Shown: positions 1 through 13,737, counted from the stretch's first letter. The stretch is 64,000 nucleotides of DNA from Rehmannia glutinosa (GCA_016081115.2 JABTTQ020003405.1:310029-374028); one strand, 5' to 3'. Notes: a model not told the origin generated them from the letters alone. Translations and numbers: made by a program.

Positions 1-1250
1 GAAAAGAAAAAGACAATGTTGGCGCAGAGATCACGAGACAACCCAAGTCAAGAGACACAACCGATTCGAGAGTAGTGAAGCCGACTACTCAAGTGACTCT
101 ACGAAGAAGAAGCCTTGATCGTTTGATGGCCAAGGAACAAGACCAACCCGACCAAGAAGATGAGGTACACTCTAATTCATCACACTCAGATTCTAGTGAT
201 AGTGATTTTGTGACACACACACTTCATCACCCATCGATCTTTATGATTCATTAGCGAGAATGATGAAAGACTTTGAACACATTAAATCCTCACACACACT
301 ACTAAATGAGGAAAACAATCTAAGAGCCAAAACTCACACTAACTAAGGAGCTAAATACTCTAAGTCAAATAGCCGATGAGAATGAAAGTCTAATTTGAAA
401 ATGCTAAGCTAATAAAGAGAGATAGTCTGCTATAGAAAAGAGGGAAAATGACCTCAACAATGTGATTGCCTCATTCACTAAGGCATCTAAATCATTGGAT
501 GATCTTATTATGAGTCAAAGAGAATGTGGAGACAAGACAAAGCTTAGGGTTTAATTCATCTCGTGCTATGTCAAGCTCCAAAAGTGATTTTGGAAAAAGG
601 ATCTTCAAGTAATGAAGTATCTCAAAAATCCAAAACTCCAAATGGTGCACACACATTTATTCCAAAGCACAATAACAAGCAAACTGGCCTTGGTTATAAA
701 GGAAAAGGAAAACAACCTTGATTGAGTGTCTTTGAGAGGACAGATGAGAAGAAAGCCGACCAAGTTCTCTCGGCCAAATTCCAAACAGAAATACTCAGAA
801 AGAAGAAACAGAGCTACCAAAACCCCGTAAGTTCTATAAAAGAAACACATATGATGGGAATGGTAGAAAGTACCCAAGCCAAGTCGATCGGGATAATGTG
901 AACTCTCAAAGAAAGACCTATGGAATATAAGTCTAAGTGGCAAAGGCCTAGAACTCAACAAAGGCCACTCCAAAGGTATAAGAGCTTTCATCAGCACACA
1001 TATGCACCTAGGCACTACACTCAGAGATATCACAACTACCCAAAGAAGGCAATTGCTAAAACACATACACAGGCATACAGACAAAAGAGACAGTTGTATG
1101 AACCTAGAACCCCAAGCAATTTGCCAAAATTAATTATGATTATGGCACTGATAGATGGCAACCCCTTAGAGTCAAATCATTTGTCTATAGGTTGGTTGGA
1201 TCATCTTACAATATTAACCTCTCGGGACCAGGCAAGTATGGGTACCTAAA
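1..1250 (+). pseudogene. gag C-terminal/linker region of copy A1
   Basis: The block begins just after the zinc-knuckle region, as judged by alignment to 29060-30290 of copy A3. It includes the coiled region (MMKDFEHIKSSHTLLNEEN around 260-320) and a basic, Gln/His/Tyr-rich linker (920-1249). Many frame changes separate these pieces. Short motifs such as YEPRTP recur in the A3 copy at the same relative place. It would encode the nucleocapsid-protease linker of the polyprotein. No single reading frame survives for more than about 100 codons. Confidence 0.6.
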
Positions 1251-1261
1251 ACCTAACTTCC

Positions 1262-1801
1262 TTGATTGCGGGTTCAAGGAGCGGTGAGTGCCAAGGAACC
1301 TGGTACATGGATAGTGGGCACATTTCCAGGCAAATGACAGGTAACAAGAAAAATCTATCAAAATTCAAGGAAGTCAGAGGTGCAAAAGTCATATTTGGAG
1401 GAAATGAAGCTCCAGGAGAAATAAGAGGCATTGGATCCATCAAGAAAAATGGATTAGAAATCACAGATATTGCATATGTTGAAGGACTCAAATTCAATCG
1501 CTAAGTATTAGCCAACTCGTGACAAAGGCTACAATGTTGGATTCAACATGGGTATATGCCAAATCAAGGACATGAATCCAATGAGGTTGTGTTGCAAGGA
1601 TGCGGGACAAAAGAACATGTATGTGGTAGATTGGTCAATCGCAACACCAAGCACTTGTCTACTAGCAAAGAGCACAACTGAATCAAGTTGGTTGTGGCAC
1701 AAAAAGCTGAGTCACCTAAATTTCAAAACAATTAACAAGCTTGCGAATAGCGATCTTGTAGAAGGACTTCCGGACTCGATATACAAGAAGGAAAGTGTAT
1801 G
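1262..1801 (+). pseudogene. copia protease and GAG-pre-integrase domains (copy A1)
   Basis: The protease segment (1262-1504) has WYMDSG, the copia aspartic-protease active site, followed by ISRQMTG where family members usually read CSxHMTG, so the cysteine is lost. Downstream FGGNEAPGEIRGIG is typical of the flap region. The second segment (1548-1801) carries HKKLSHLNFKTINKLA, the HxxxxH half of the GAG-pre-integrase zinc motif. The coding sequence is cut at 1801 by insertion of copy A2 and resumes at 15952 with the integrase. Frames differ between the two segments. Confidence 0.75.
1797..1801. repeat. 5-bp target site duplication, left copy (GTATG)
   Basis: GTATG directly precedes the TGTAGG end of copy A2 and is repeated directly after its other end (15952-15956). 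Five base pairs is the usual copia duplication, which fixes the outer ends of A2 and shows it inserted into A1. Confidence 0.9.
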
Positions 1802-3393
1802 TGTAGGTCCCAAGGGGTGTAAGTGTAAGGTTTAGAAGGGGGGTTGAATAAACCTTACCAAATTTTCGATTTAGTCCTTTTAAATATACTGAGTTGATAC
1901 TACACATTTGTGTCCTTGATGGACAATCAATTGACCCACTCAAGAGAGTTAATCTCTCAAAGACTCAACCGATTTTGTTGATGGAGTAACTCAATTTGTT
2001 GGCTCTAAATTAACTCAATTGTGGTTTTTTTTTATTGGAAGACTTAACACCCTTAAGTTTGATTAAGCAATAGTTTAGTGCTTGGTTTAGTACTTATAAA
2101 TTATCAAGTGGATAGCAAATTTATCGTGAGATATAAGCGATTAAAAATGCGAGAAATTTAAGTCTTTGAAATGTAAATGACACAATGAAATTTTTATAGA
2201 GGTTCGAAGATGGGGTAATTCTTCTACTCCTCTCTTCTCCAACTCCTGGAGGAATCCACTAGGTAATGATCAATATACAAAGTGGTAATGTCCCGGATAC
2301 AAGTCTTGATCACACTGGTGACTTGATCCTTTAGGACTCGATCTGGAGACGCCTTGATCACTCGGTGGCTTCTCGCACGACTCGCCTTCTTCACACAGGC
2401 ATTTGCCTTGCTACTAGCTCACTTGCTCAAGCTCTTTGGATTTGATCACGAAGCCCTCCAAAAGCTTAAGACTTGGTTCGACCTTGAACCTTCCTACAAT
2501 CCTTCGTGGAATGTAGACCCCTTGATTTTTCAGTATTTTCCTCTTCAACTGATTGAAGTTATCTTTCCTTCACAGGTGAGTGTTGGATTGATGTTCTTCG
2601 TAGTGTAGGCTTGAGGATTGAGAATCTTTGCAGATCTTCTAATAATTGCTTGAACGTTTTTAGTTTTTGATCTATAACTTGTGTTGCTCGTGTCACTTAT
2701 GTGTCTTTCTTGTCTCTCTTATTCTCAAACAAACTTCTCAGCCTTTTATATTGATCTTTCAAAAATTTGCCCGTTGAAGAGATATGCTTATTTTTGAAAG
2801 TCACTTGCAATCGTTGGCTTGTCTTGTTACAATCCGTGGAATTGCCATTTCCTCGTATGAATTGTTCTTTCACCTTTTCGAGTTCGACACACGGTGTAGT
2901 GCTTCCCATTGGTTCATTCCTTTTGCACGCTTCGAGATCGAGCACTCGAGAAAGGTGGTATGGAGATATTACTTGTTTAAGTAAATCTCTTGATTTCGTC
3001 GCGGCAACGGATCTTTCTGATTATCTCGACTTGACCGCATTTCCTCGCTTTCCCAGGTGACTTAGAGTCGACTTCCAATCATTAGATGACTCTTGTCACT
3101 TCAACTTGAGACTTGGCTTTTCTTGAGTTGACTTGATCGATACTCCACTCACCGCATCTCACCGCTTCTTCAAGAGAGTTCCCGTCTACTCTTCTTTGCC
3201 ATACTCGGTTGTCTCGCAATGAGTCTTCCTTCTAGTCTTGATTGTCTTCTTGCATGTTAGGCGTAGGGCGACTTAACTCGGCTTGGCCACTCTATTTATT
3301 ACAATGCATTTTACAACAAGAATTGAGGTGCCAACTTTCTATTCTAAGTTTTACATGGCATTCATCAAAATCTAAACAATAAATTTCCTAACA
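1802..3393 (-). repeat. 3' LTR of copy A2
   Basis: About 1592 bp, beginning TGTAGGTCCC and ending TTTCCTAACA on the + strand (so TGTTAGG...CCTACA in element sense). It aligns along its length with 14357-15951. Differences include CACACTGGTG versus CACACGGTG and TCTGGAG versus TCCGGAG, i.e. at CHG triplets. The polypurine tract (element sense AAAAAGGGGGAAAT) abuts it at 3394. Confidence 0.9.
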
Positions 3394-3659
3394 ATTTCCC
3401 CCTTTTTGATGATGCCAAAACTTAAACCATTCAAAAATGCAAATAGCAAAGATACATACTGAGATAGTGTATTGACATAGAATGTATATGAGAATCAATC
3501 CTTTTATTGATCATATCATTCTTGTTCTTTTACACAATGTTTACAAGGTGTATCGAGCACATATTTGTCTACAGTAAAAACAAAGAATTTATAGCTTTAT
3601 TACGTAAGACTTACATTGTATGTATTTACATAATGAAATACGAAGGGTTGGACAAAGAA

Positions 3660-6600
3660 CACTTCATCTCCTTCATTTGTCTCATTCTTTCATCTTGTTC
3701 AAAGATCTTCTTTCTTTCTTCTTCTCTTTTTTCGTCGTCACCGCTTTCTTTTTCTTTTTCTTTTCATATGCCTTCCCCGGCGCCTTCATCTCTTCTTAAT
3801 CTTTCTGTCTTTCCTCCCATAGCTGAGTTTGTCTCTTGTTTTCCTCTTATATTCTTTTTGCATACTCGGCGTTGCTTTTAGCCACTTGTAAATTTGCTAC
3901 TTGGTCAAGCCCACCCCAAAGAGATCCCTCATTTTTTTCCTGGATCCACATATTCAATGTTTTTGGCGAGATGCCTAGGTGAGAAGCTTCTTACTCCACC
4001 ACCGCTTCTTCCTCTACCTCGGGCGTGTCTTTGTCGGGGTCTTCTTCTTTCCGGTGAGTGACTGAATGGAGTGACCACAGAGTGACCGGTAGTCTCGTCG
4101 CTGTGAGCTTCTTCACATAACGTGAGACCCTTTTCCCAAGAGTACAAGTCCCAAGCTTGAGCCATAGACATCTTTGCAAAGTATCCTTGATGCGAGCGTT
4201 TTAAATTCATCAACTGATCGTGGCTCTGTCCCGACATCCGAAATGGCATAAGTGTCTCTATCTCACCGGAATGCCTCCATGTTCTTTCAAGATGTTCATA
4301 ACTCGGGCATCCATTCTTCCTTCCACTTCCTTCATCCCCGCTTCAATTGTTTTTCTCTTTTCACCATAGATATAGCGAGTGTTGGAGTGGCAGAGTCATA
4401 GGGAGTTTTTGATAATGTCACCGTGATGGACCTTGTTGGGGGTTTGTGCAATCATCAAGGTCACATCCGTCGATCCTTCCCCTCAACAAGCTTTCCTTTC
4501 TTTTGTTTTAACACTTCCTCACGGTGATTTTTCCTTCGCAAATGCTTGCTCCTTTCTTCTCAACTTCGGATCCCCTTGCGCTTTTAGGTATTCCTCTTCC
4601 CCTTTTTGGCATCATCAAAGGAGAGAGGAACGCCCGGAAACAGACTTGCAAGCGGGAAGTCGAGCCTCACGATAGTTGAGTTTTGTCTCGAGTCCGCTGC
4701 GCAGTATGCAACACGAAATTCGGATCGAGTAGCGTTGGACTCTGCTTTGAAATCGGCTTCATCTCGGCCATGAGAAGGCTGAATTTTGTATTCATGGTTT
4801 CTTCCAAACGTCAGAGATCACTCTTGTTTTGCTCACGCAGCTGAGCTTAATCTCGGCATTGTGAGCTTCATGCATGTGCTCAATATGCTCTCTCACTTCG
4901 TTTTGCATCGGCATTTTCACTCTCCATACCGCTGACTTGTTGAACAATGTCCTGAAGTATCTAACTTGTTCCACATGCATTGTTTCTTCTGCATTGCCAC
5001 CATTCCCCGATCCGGATCTGTTATGCCTCTTAAATCGCCAGTGAGATTGGCATCTCTCGTTGTCGCCGCATGTCCATAGAGGCCGATGCCTCTCCATCCG
5101 TTCAATCTCAAATGAATAATGCCTTGAACACTTCGCGGACTTGGTGATTCTTCCTTCCGCGGTGATGGCCATGGCCATGCGTCAAAATCATAATCATTTG
5201 GAACAATGGTGCCTGATGGAAAAACGGAGCTGGTGCGTGGTAGTAGCGTGCGACTGTTTTCGTTTCGACTCTTCATGGAGGTCGGGTACCTCCGGGAAAA
5301 AGGAAAAGATTCTATAAAGGATTCATCACCGCCACCGGGATTTGTTCGATGATGAGCGGTGCGCGTGAAGTTCCTTTAGGAATCGACCTGCTGCAGCTTG
5401 AGGAGCCGCGCAGATGGACTCAGGGGTGGGGTTTGTTGTGAAGTTGACCCTGACTTGCCGAGCCTCATTGTCTCAGCTGAGCTTTGTTGGTCTCGGTGAT
5501 TTCTCCAATTGAGTAGACTGGTCCTCGGCCTTATCGAGAAGCATCATCGGACGATGATGAGATTTCCATTGGTGGCTCATCATCAAAATTAAATGTTTGA
5601 CGAGTAGTCTTGGGATCGACTTGCTCGTGCTTGGAACATCCGCGGTGAGTCTTTTGGATTTGTCACGGGGATGACTTCGGCCTTTCTTCTTCGCTTCCGA
5701 TCCCGGAAAAGTTACATCGGGATTATCCTGGGAGTCATGAAGCGCGCTTATCTCCTTTTCGGATGGGTCGATGATAGCAGAGGAGGGATGTTCTCTACTT
5801 GACTTCTTTACCCGGAAGTCTCAACCTCCGTGGGCCTTCATTACCTCCAAAGAGTCTCTCTGCGGTAATGAGGCCTTGGTCCTCCCTTTCGATGATGTCA
5901 CTGTCTTAGGGTCTTCTGCGGTGGCATCCATTGAGTCTCAACCCCATGGATTGCACTTTCATCGCCAGTGTTAACTCCCGGGCTGTTCCTTCCTCAGGCT
6001 CGGCCGCATCGCCAGCCGTCATTAGCTTCTTCGAGCGATTTGGCACTCACCGAGACGATCTCAAGCCCGAGCTTCGTTGATGGCAACTTGTTGTTCTTCT
6101 TGTGTTTGTATTTTCTCTACTTCGCCTCCTTGATTCGTTGTGGAGTCATCTGCAGCATCCTCCGACCTTGCCGCGGTGGAGGAGTTTCCCCTCACCGGGC
6201 GCACTGGTGAGTGACTTGGAATGGGGTCACTCGTCTCCAAACTCCCTACTGTTTCGATTGAATGTTCAGCCGTTGGGGCAGGTGGTAAAACACCTTCAAT
6301 AGGGGTTGGCTCGATTTGGGGTCCCCACTATCCCGATTTCATCGCCAAGTCCCTTATTGCTTCTTCCGAGTGAGGGAAGTGGTGGCAGAACAACAGATGG
6401 CGATTCTTGAACCACTTCCATTGGATCAATTTCTGCTTTGTGTTCGAGGACTCTCCCGGTCCCTCCATCAATCTTTGCTCGTGAAGGATTCTCGATTCAT
6501 GTAATGCTTGCTGCATTTGCAACTCTTCTCGGCAGCAACATTCTCCGGATCCTCATCATCACTGAGAAGACATCGAGGAGAGGATGTGTGTTTGCGGGTG

Positions 6601-8207
6601 CGGAGATAGGGCCGATGCTTGCCTTCTCACGTGCCTCCTTCCCTCTCGCTTGCTTTTCTTTCTCCTTGTCCTTGAAGATCTGCAGGATGTCTGTGCAGCT
6701 TGTCTTCATCTAGTGCTTTGGGAGCACAGTGGTTAGTCCAAGGAAGTTTAACAGCTTCCTCTTCTTCTTCTATAAACTCAAAGCCGTTGGAACTGTTCCT
6801 TGATTTACTCAACTTCCATTTCCTCCACTCACGCAGACGATTTTGGATGTCGGGGTAAGGTGGAGATAGGATCATCACATCACCGTCCGCTCTAGCGATT
6901 TCTTCTTGTGTTTGGTGTGTGAACTACGGTTTGTGTCTTTGAGTTGCCTCTGCTGATCGCCTTCAAGCAGACTTGGCTGTTTCATCAACTACATCCGGAG
7001 ACTCTACTTCTCCAGTGATCTCCAAAGATCTACTCCAACTAAGTGGGCGACTCAATTGGTTTCTCCACTCGGAGTGCTTGATAATTCGTCTTCGTCTCCT
7101 AGTTTGTACCGAGGGATTTCGGTTCAAAGACGGTGTCTTCGAGTCTTGGGTGGCGGGGGCGGTCTTGGTGGCTTTTTCGAGGAGCGGGCCATCTAGGCTT
7201 CTCGTTCTCTCTCTTTGACGATCGGAGAAGGTATTTGTGAGTCCTTCTCGACCGGCCGCTGCAGGGGGGAGACATGGCTGCAGCAGGGGGTGGTGACTCT
7301 GCAGGGCGGGAGGATGTTTGGCTTTCTTTGCTGCAGGGCAACAGCTTCTTCTTAGCAGTGCGCAGGGGGGCTTTTCTTCTTGGGTGGAGAGGAAACAATA
7401 TTTGTATCTTGTGGTCGGTGATTCCCCTCACTTGTGTCGCTCTCTTGGCGTAGGCTCTCTTTCGTGCGCCTGAGAGGTTTGCTCTGAACATCCTCTTGTT
7501 AACATGGAATGCTTTCCCATGTCTAAGAGGGACTCCTTTCACCTCCATCGTCGGCCAATCACTAGGCCATATCCTAGGATCCTCCAAATGTGCCATCTTC
7601 CTTGAAGGATTTGTTCCCACGTTCTGGCGAGTCCGGCCGTGAGACAAACTCAACCCAGTTTATTTTCTTTTTTCGCGATGATTGCGGCCATTACAATCAG
7701 CTTTGCCTTTTGATTGGTCAAAAGCCGCCAAATTTAATGTCGATACATTTGGCAACTATGTCCAATGACTTGTGATAATCCTCCTTCAAAGTGATCTCTT
7801 GTTTTTTGTGTACACTATTTTATCAAAGACAGTCGTGCTTGGCTATTTCTTTCCAAGCATCGGCCAGGTTTACATCGCCTTCGTTAATCTCTCGATGCTC
7901 CCTGGCGGGTAGTGAGCAATGTTCACCAAATCCTCGCGAGAGATAGTCACCGCTTTCCGTGAACATATGACTTTATTCCTTCATCGTGAATCTCAAAGCA
8001 TTCACGTAGAATTGTGCGACTTCCTCCACATAGGTCATCGGATATTCTAACATCGTAAACGGTTTGGCGGGACGTTTCCAATTTTTCAGCGATTTTCTTC
8101 ACTAGGGTGTCGTCGGACCCCTGTTTCACTATTTCGTGGCCGAAATCCACAAAGAGACTGGTGTGGATTTGCTTCCCTAATTTGACAAAGTCGTAGGTTG
8201 GTGCCAT
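3660..8207 (-). pseudogene. ORF3 of copy A2 (plant transposon protein-like, coiled-coil tail)
   Basis: The start is ATG at 8207 (MAPTYDFVKLGKQIH), shared with copy A3 at 33995 and, as MASTHDFVKLGKQIH, with A1 at 19134. The N-terminal ~250 residues contain a FYVNA-type motif, IHDEGIKS, and later VKGVPLRHGKAFHVNKRMF, and match the layout of the domain found in family C's ORF2. A long low-complexity middle follows (about 7000-4300), then an Arg-rich stretch (4249-3929) and a Glu/Lys/Arg coiled coil reaching about 3660. No signal peptide or membrane segment is evident, so an envelope role is not supported. Many frameshifts. Function unknown; its position after pol is typical of Sireviruses. Confidence 0.6.
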
Positions 8208-8458
8208 TTTTTCAGATTTTATCAAGGAAAAACTAAGAGATTGATTTGAAGATAGATAGGATTTCGAGAGAATTTTTGCCTTTGCTTTTGAGAGAAAGAG
8301 ATGAACAGTTTTGGAAGTGTGAGAGAGAAACGGACGAAAATGGTTTAAGTATGGTTTATGAAAGGACGTGCGGGTGGTTTTGAAATATGATCGAAATCAA
8401 CGGCTTAGATTTTGCACGCCTATTTAGCATTTAATGTCTCGTATTTAATGCGGCAAAG

Positions 8459-8465
8459 ATTTATA
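8459..8465 (-). promoter_or_regulatory. Candidate internal TATA box upstream of ORF3 (copy A2)
   Basis: TATAAAT in the context ATTGGATATAAAT lies about 250 bp before the ORF3 ATG. The same string at the same distance occurs in A1 (18877) and A3 (33746). It is followed by a pyrimidine-rich leader resembling a plant 5' UTR. Activity is inferred only. Confidence 0.35.
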
Positions 8466-8770
8466 TCCAATCATAAGCTTGGTGTGCAGCTTTATGTCTG
8501 TACACATCATCATTATCCGACGTATTCCTTAAAACATTCCCGCTTAGTCAAAACGATTGCGTTTTTGTCATTTTGCTCATAAGTGACTCAAACTTATCCT
8601 TTAGCCGATTTAACTCTTCTTCTCACAGATTCTCTTAGTGACTCATTTGTCTATCACCGACTTCGGTGTAATTGTTTTCCGATACAATCGATTTCTCGGT
8701 GATTTGTGTGTTCAAACTCTTTTCACTTTTTGTGTTCCATTTCTTTTCTTTGAGTCTTCTCAAAGTTAAC

Positions 8771-10390
8771 TCACTCAATTAACCCCAACTCATGCTTGAG
8801 TTCTTCAAATCTTGACTCACATAATGGTTTTGTGAAGATGTCACCTAGTTGTTTATCGTTGAGATATATTCCAGGATGATGTCCTTCTTTTCAACATGAT
8901 CTCTTATGAAGTGATATCTCGACATCAATATGTTTTGTTCTTGAGTGCAACACAGATTTTAAGTGATTGCAATTGCACTTGTGTTATCACACATGATTGG
9001 AATTTCTTTTTCCTCAACTTCATAGTCTCTCATTCTTTGTCTCATCCATAGGACTTGGGCACAACATTTGCCAGCCTATGTATTCCGCTTCATTTGTAGA
9101 GGTGGCTATTGAATTTTTTCTTGCTAAACCAGAAATCACTGTTTCCTAAGATTTGACATGTGCCTCGAAGTGCTCTTCCTGTCCACTCGCATCCAAAGAT
9201 AGTTTAATCTGAATAGCCAATTAGCTTGAATCCACCTTCCTTTGGATACCATAGGCCAACTTCTTGGCTTCCTTTCAAGTATCTCAATATTCTCTTCTTA
9301 GTCATCATATGGCTCTCTTTTGGAGCAGATTGAAATCTTGCACATACACCTACAACAAAGGTGATGTCCGGGTCCGCTTGCTGTGAGATAGAGCAATGAT
9401 CCAATAAGTGCTCAGATCTTGTTTGATCTACTGTGCTTGCCATCCATCCATGTCCATTTTGATGATGTATTCATTGGTATTTTTACGTAAGACTTCTCCT
9501 CCATACCAAACTTCTTCATTAAATCTCTGGTGTATTTTGTTTGACTTATGAAGGTTCCATCCTTTGTTTCACTTGGAGTCCAAGGAAGAATGTCGCCTCT
9601 CCCATCATGCTCATTTCAAATTTACTTTGCATGAGGTTTGAAAACTTTTCACACAGCTCTTTGTTTGTGGATCCAAAAATGATGTCATCCACATATATTT
9701 GAACAAGCAAAGATACTCTTTTTGTCTTGAATTAAGAAAAGTGTTCTATCTACTTTTCCTTTTGTGAATCCATTTTCGGTTAGGAATTGTGACAAAGTAT
9801 CATATCATGCTCGGGTGCCTGTTTCAATCCATATAGAGCTTTCTTGAGTTTGTATACCTTATCTCCAAGAGTCTTCGCTCAAATCCTGGAGGTTGTTCAA
9901 CATACACTTCTTCTTCCAATAAACCATTTAGGAATGCACTTTTTACATCCATCCGATATATAATGAAATGCTTGTGAGTCGCATAGGCAAGAAACATCCT
10001 TATAGCTTCCAATCTTGCTACAGGGGCAAATGTTTCATCAAAATCTATCCCTTCTTCTTGGCAATATCCTTTGGCTACTAGTCTTGCTTTTGTTTCTTAC
10101 CACAGTAACCTTCCTCGTTCATCTTATTTCGAACACCCATTTGGTGCCAATAACATTTTGATGTATGGGTCTTTGCACTAATTCCCATACTTTATTTCTT
10201 TCAAACCGATTGACTCTTCTTGCATAGCTTGAATCCAATGTGTGTCGTCCAATGCTTGTGACACGTCTTTGGGCTCTATTTTGCGAGATGAAGCATGTGA
10301 ACATTGCTTCTTGTTGAGTTGGATCTTGTTTTGACACCTTCTCTTATATCTCCAATGACAAGTTCTCGTGGATGGTCTCTCGGCCATCTT
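8771..10390 (-). pseudogene. Reverse transcriptase and RNase H of copy A2 (frameshifted)
   Basis: Peptides read on the minus strand match the RT of copy A1: WIQAMQEE, IGTKWVF, MDVKSAFLNGLLEEEVYVEQ near 9900-9960, then VGVCARFQSAPKESHM near 9310-9360. The pol stop codon is at 8771-8773 after the HELGLIE-type end. Several frame changes interrupt it. Compared with A1, GAGCTGAATCAG has become GAGTCAATCGG, a change centred on CTG and CAG. The enzyme would copy element RNA into DNA in cytoplasmic particles; this copy as read could not. Confidence 0.75.
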
Positions 10391-11640
10391 ACATCAAAGG
10401 TTGGAGTAAGTTAGTGGATTCATCGACTTGGTTTGTGTTCTTTCGTGGGTCGCCTCTCTCGTAATCACTTAGCTGCAAATTTTCCACTGTTTTTGAGATT
10501 CAGCTATCTCATCTTCTTCTCGAATTGATAATTCCGGCTTCAACCAAAGATAGGGACTCTTCTCGTATGGTTGGATGATTCGAACTTATCGGTTGACTCT
10601 TCAATGTCTTCTCCATTTACATTTGGCTCATCGAATACCACATGAATGGATTCTTTCGCAACCATAGTCCTTTTATTGAGTACTCAGTAGGCTTGCTTTC
10701 TTTCACCGAGTATCCTAAGAAGATACCTTCATCGCCTTTAGCATCAAAAGCCTTTAGATTGTCTTTGCCATTGTTGTGGATGAAGCATTTACATCAAAAT
10801 ATTCTCAAATATGCAACATTTGGTTTTCTTCCGATCCATATCTCATAGGAGTCTTTGTCATTTGTCTTTTATCATACATCTATTTTGGGTATAGCAAGTT
10901 TGTGTTGATTGCTTCACCCAAAATCTTTTGGTAACCCCGCTTGACTAACATGGTCCTTGCCGCTTCTTTGAGGGTTCTTCCTTCTTTCTCGCAACTCCAT
11001 TCTCTTTGTGGAGTCCTTGTGCGATAGTTCATGACCAATACCATTCTCAATACAATATCGAGTTATTATTCCATTGACAAACTCGGTTCCTCCATCGATC
11101 TTATTTTGATAATGGTTTGATTCTTCTCGTTTTGAATCCTCTTCATCACCGTGGTAGTTTTTGTAGAGTTTCTTTCTTCTTATACATGAATATTGTCCAT
11201 GTATATCTTGAGTAGTCATCTACTACCACCAAGGTGTATTTCTTTCCACTTATGTTGGCTGGTTCCTTTGGGCCAAATAGATCCATATGAAGCGATGCAA
11301 TATTCTTGTTGAAGATGGGCATGTCTTTTCTTTGAATGATGACTTGATTTGTTTTCCCTTCGACATCGTCACATATACTCTCTTTTTTGTATATCGAGTC
11401 CGGGAAGTCCTTCCACAAGATGACTTCTTGCAAGCTTGTTAATCGTTTTGAAATTTAGGTGACTCAGCCTTTTGTGCCCGTACCAACTTGATTCGTGTGT
11501 GCTCTTTGCTAGTAGGAAGTCTTTGGGTGTTGCGATTGACCAATCCACGACATACATATTCTTCTCGTCTACATCCTTGCAAAGACTACTTCATTTGATT
11601 CAATATCCTTGATTTGGCATACCCCATGTTGAATCCAACA
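10391..11640 (-). pseudogene. Integrase and GAG-pre-integrase of copy A2
   Basis: Minus-strand peptides include MYVVDWSIAT and HKRLSHLNFKTINKLA (11369-11557, zinc-binding pre-integrase region), then NIASLHMDLFGP (first catalytic Asp of the DDE core), KKYTLVVVDDYSRYTW (second Asp region) near 11146-11300, and TEFVNGIITRYC near 11050. The C-terminal part before RT is broken. The order upstream of RT confirms copia rather than gypsy. Confidence 0.75.
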
Positions 11641-13737
11641 TTGTAGCCCTTGTCACAGAGTTGGATCGATGCTCGATAAGTTGAAGTTGAGTCCTTCAAC
11701 ATATGCAACATCGTGATTTCTAATCCATTCCTTTTGATGGATCCAATGCTCTTATTTCACCAGAGCTTCATTTCTCCAAATATGACTTTTGCTCCTTTAA
11801 CTTCCTTGAATTTTGACAGATTTTTCTTATTTCCGTCATATGTCCGGAACAACCACTATCCATGTACCAGGTTCCTTGGCATCACTTCCTTGAACCGCAA
11901 TCAAGGAAATTAAGTTTTAGGTACCCATACTTGTATGCGGGTCCCGAGGGGTTAGAATTGTAAGATGATCCAACCAACCTATAGCCAAATGGTTTGACTC
12001 TAAGGGGTTGCCATCTATCGTGCCATAATCATAATTAATCCTGGCAAATTGCTTGGGGATTCTAGGTTCATACAAATTGTCTCTTTTTGTCAGTATGCCT
12101 GCATATGTGTTTTAGCAATTGCCTTCCTTGGGTAATTGTGGTGTCTTTGAGTGTAGTGCCTAGGTGCATATGTGTCTTGATGAAAGCTCTTATACTTTTG
12201 AAATGGCCTTTGCCGAGTTCTAGGCCTTTGCCATTTTGGGCTTATATTCCATAAGTCATCCGATAGTTCACATTATTCCAATCACTTGGCTTGGATATTT
12301 TCTACCATTCCCATCATATGTATTTTTCTTATAGATTTTAAGGGTTTTTGGTAGCTCGCTTCTTCTTTACTGAGTAATTTTTGTTTGGAGTTTTGAGAAC
12401 TCGATCAATCTCTTCTCTTTGTCCTTTCAAGCGCACTCAACCCGGTCGTTTCCTTTTCCTTTATAACCAAGGCCGCTTTGCTTGTTCTTGTGTTTTGGAG
12501 TGAATGTGTGTGCAACATTTAGAGTTTTGGAATTTTCGGACTCTTCATGGCTTGAAGATCCTTTTTCCAAAATTACTTTTGAGGTTTGACATAGTACAGG
12601 GAATTAAATCCTAAGCCTGTTTTGTCTCCACATTCTCTTTGACTTAAAATAAGATCATCCAATGATTTAGATGCCTTAGTGAATGAGGCAATAACATTTT
12701 TGAGGTCATTCTCCCTCTTCTCTATAGCAAACAATTTCTCGCTTATTAATTTAGCATTTTCAGCTTTTAAACTTTCATTCTCATCGCCTATTTGACTTAG
12801 AGTACGGCTCCTTAGTCACTTTGAGTTTTGACTCTTGAGTAAGGTCGTTTTCCTCATTTAATAGTGTGTGTGAGGATTTAATGTGTTCAAAATCTTTCAT
12901 CATTTTGCCTAATGAATCATAAAGATCGGTGGGTGATGAAGTGTGTGTGTCATGACTCACTATCACTAGAGTCCGAGTTTGATGAGTTAGAGTGTACCTC
13001 ATCTTCTTGGTCAGGTTGATCTTGTTCTTTGGCCATCAAGCGATCGGGCTTCTTCTTCGAGTCACTCGAGTAGTCGGCTTCACTACTCTCCGAATCATTT
13101 GTCTCTCTTGACTTATTGTCTCAGCCGATCTCTGCAGCCATCATTGCCTTTTTCTTTTCTTTCTTCTTTCTTTCTCAAGACTTTTCTTTTTTCTTCATTC
13201 TTGTATTTGTTGACTACAGGATATGTGCAAATAATGGCATAGTGACCTGGTTGTCTCAGGCCCAAAGATAGATATTCAACCTTTTGATCACTCTTTCCAT
13301 TCTTGGATTGTCACCCTTTGATATTCAACTTTTTGATGATCTGTTCTCTTGGTGGCCTATCTTCCCTTGATTTGGAGGAGCCGAGTGTCTTCCGGAAGAT
13401 TCACCCTTTCCTCTCTTGTAGTTCTTATTGAAGAACTTGTTGAACCTCTTAACCATCGGCTATTTCTTCCGGATCAATGACTTCTTTGACCTCGCCTCTC
13501 TTCCCATCTTTAACAATTAGAGCAATTTGTTTTGGGTACAACTGTTCTCTTCCTCGGTCTTTTCTTCTCACTCAAACTCGTAGGCTTTGAGGTCCGAGAA
13601 TAATTCATGGTTGGATGTCTTTGATAGGTCCATGGAATGTCTCGGTGCCATGACCTTCATTTCCCATTCAATTTGGAAGACTTTTTAGGATCTTCATACA
13701 CATTTCTTCGTGTATATTCCTTTCCAAGTGTGCATAC
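11641..13737 (-). pseudogene. gag C-terminus, linker and protease of copy A2
   Basis: Read on the minus strand, the protease active-site region is recognisable at about 11840-11900 in mixed frames. The linker with the YAPRHYTQ-type basic segment lies near 12100-12250. A coiled segment (KMMKDFEHIKSSHTLLNEEN) is at 12840-12900. The zinc-knuckle remnant RQPGHYAIIC is near 13220-13260. Frames shift repeatedly. The same blocks occur in the same order in A3 (28900-30480). Confidence 0.6.

Noticed and set aside
605..1084. 159-residue minus-strand ORF
   Set aside because: Antisense shadow of the family A gag linker, whose sense strand aligns with A2 and A3.
3660..8207. ORF3 as a viral envelope gene
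   Set aside because: No signal peptide, membrane segment or fusion-like region is visible; motifs fit the plant transposon protein-like domain and a coiled-coil tail.
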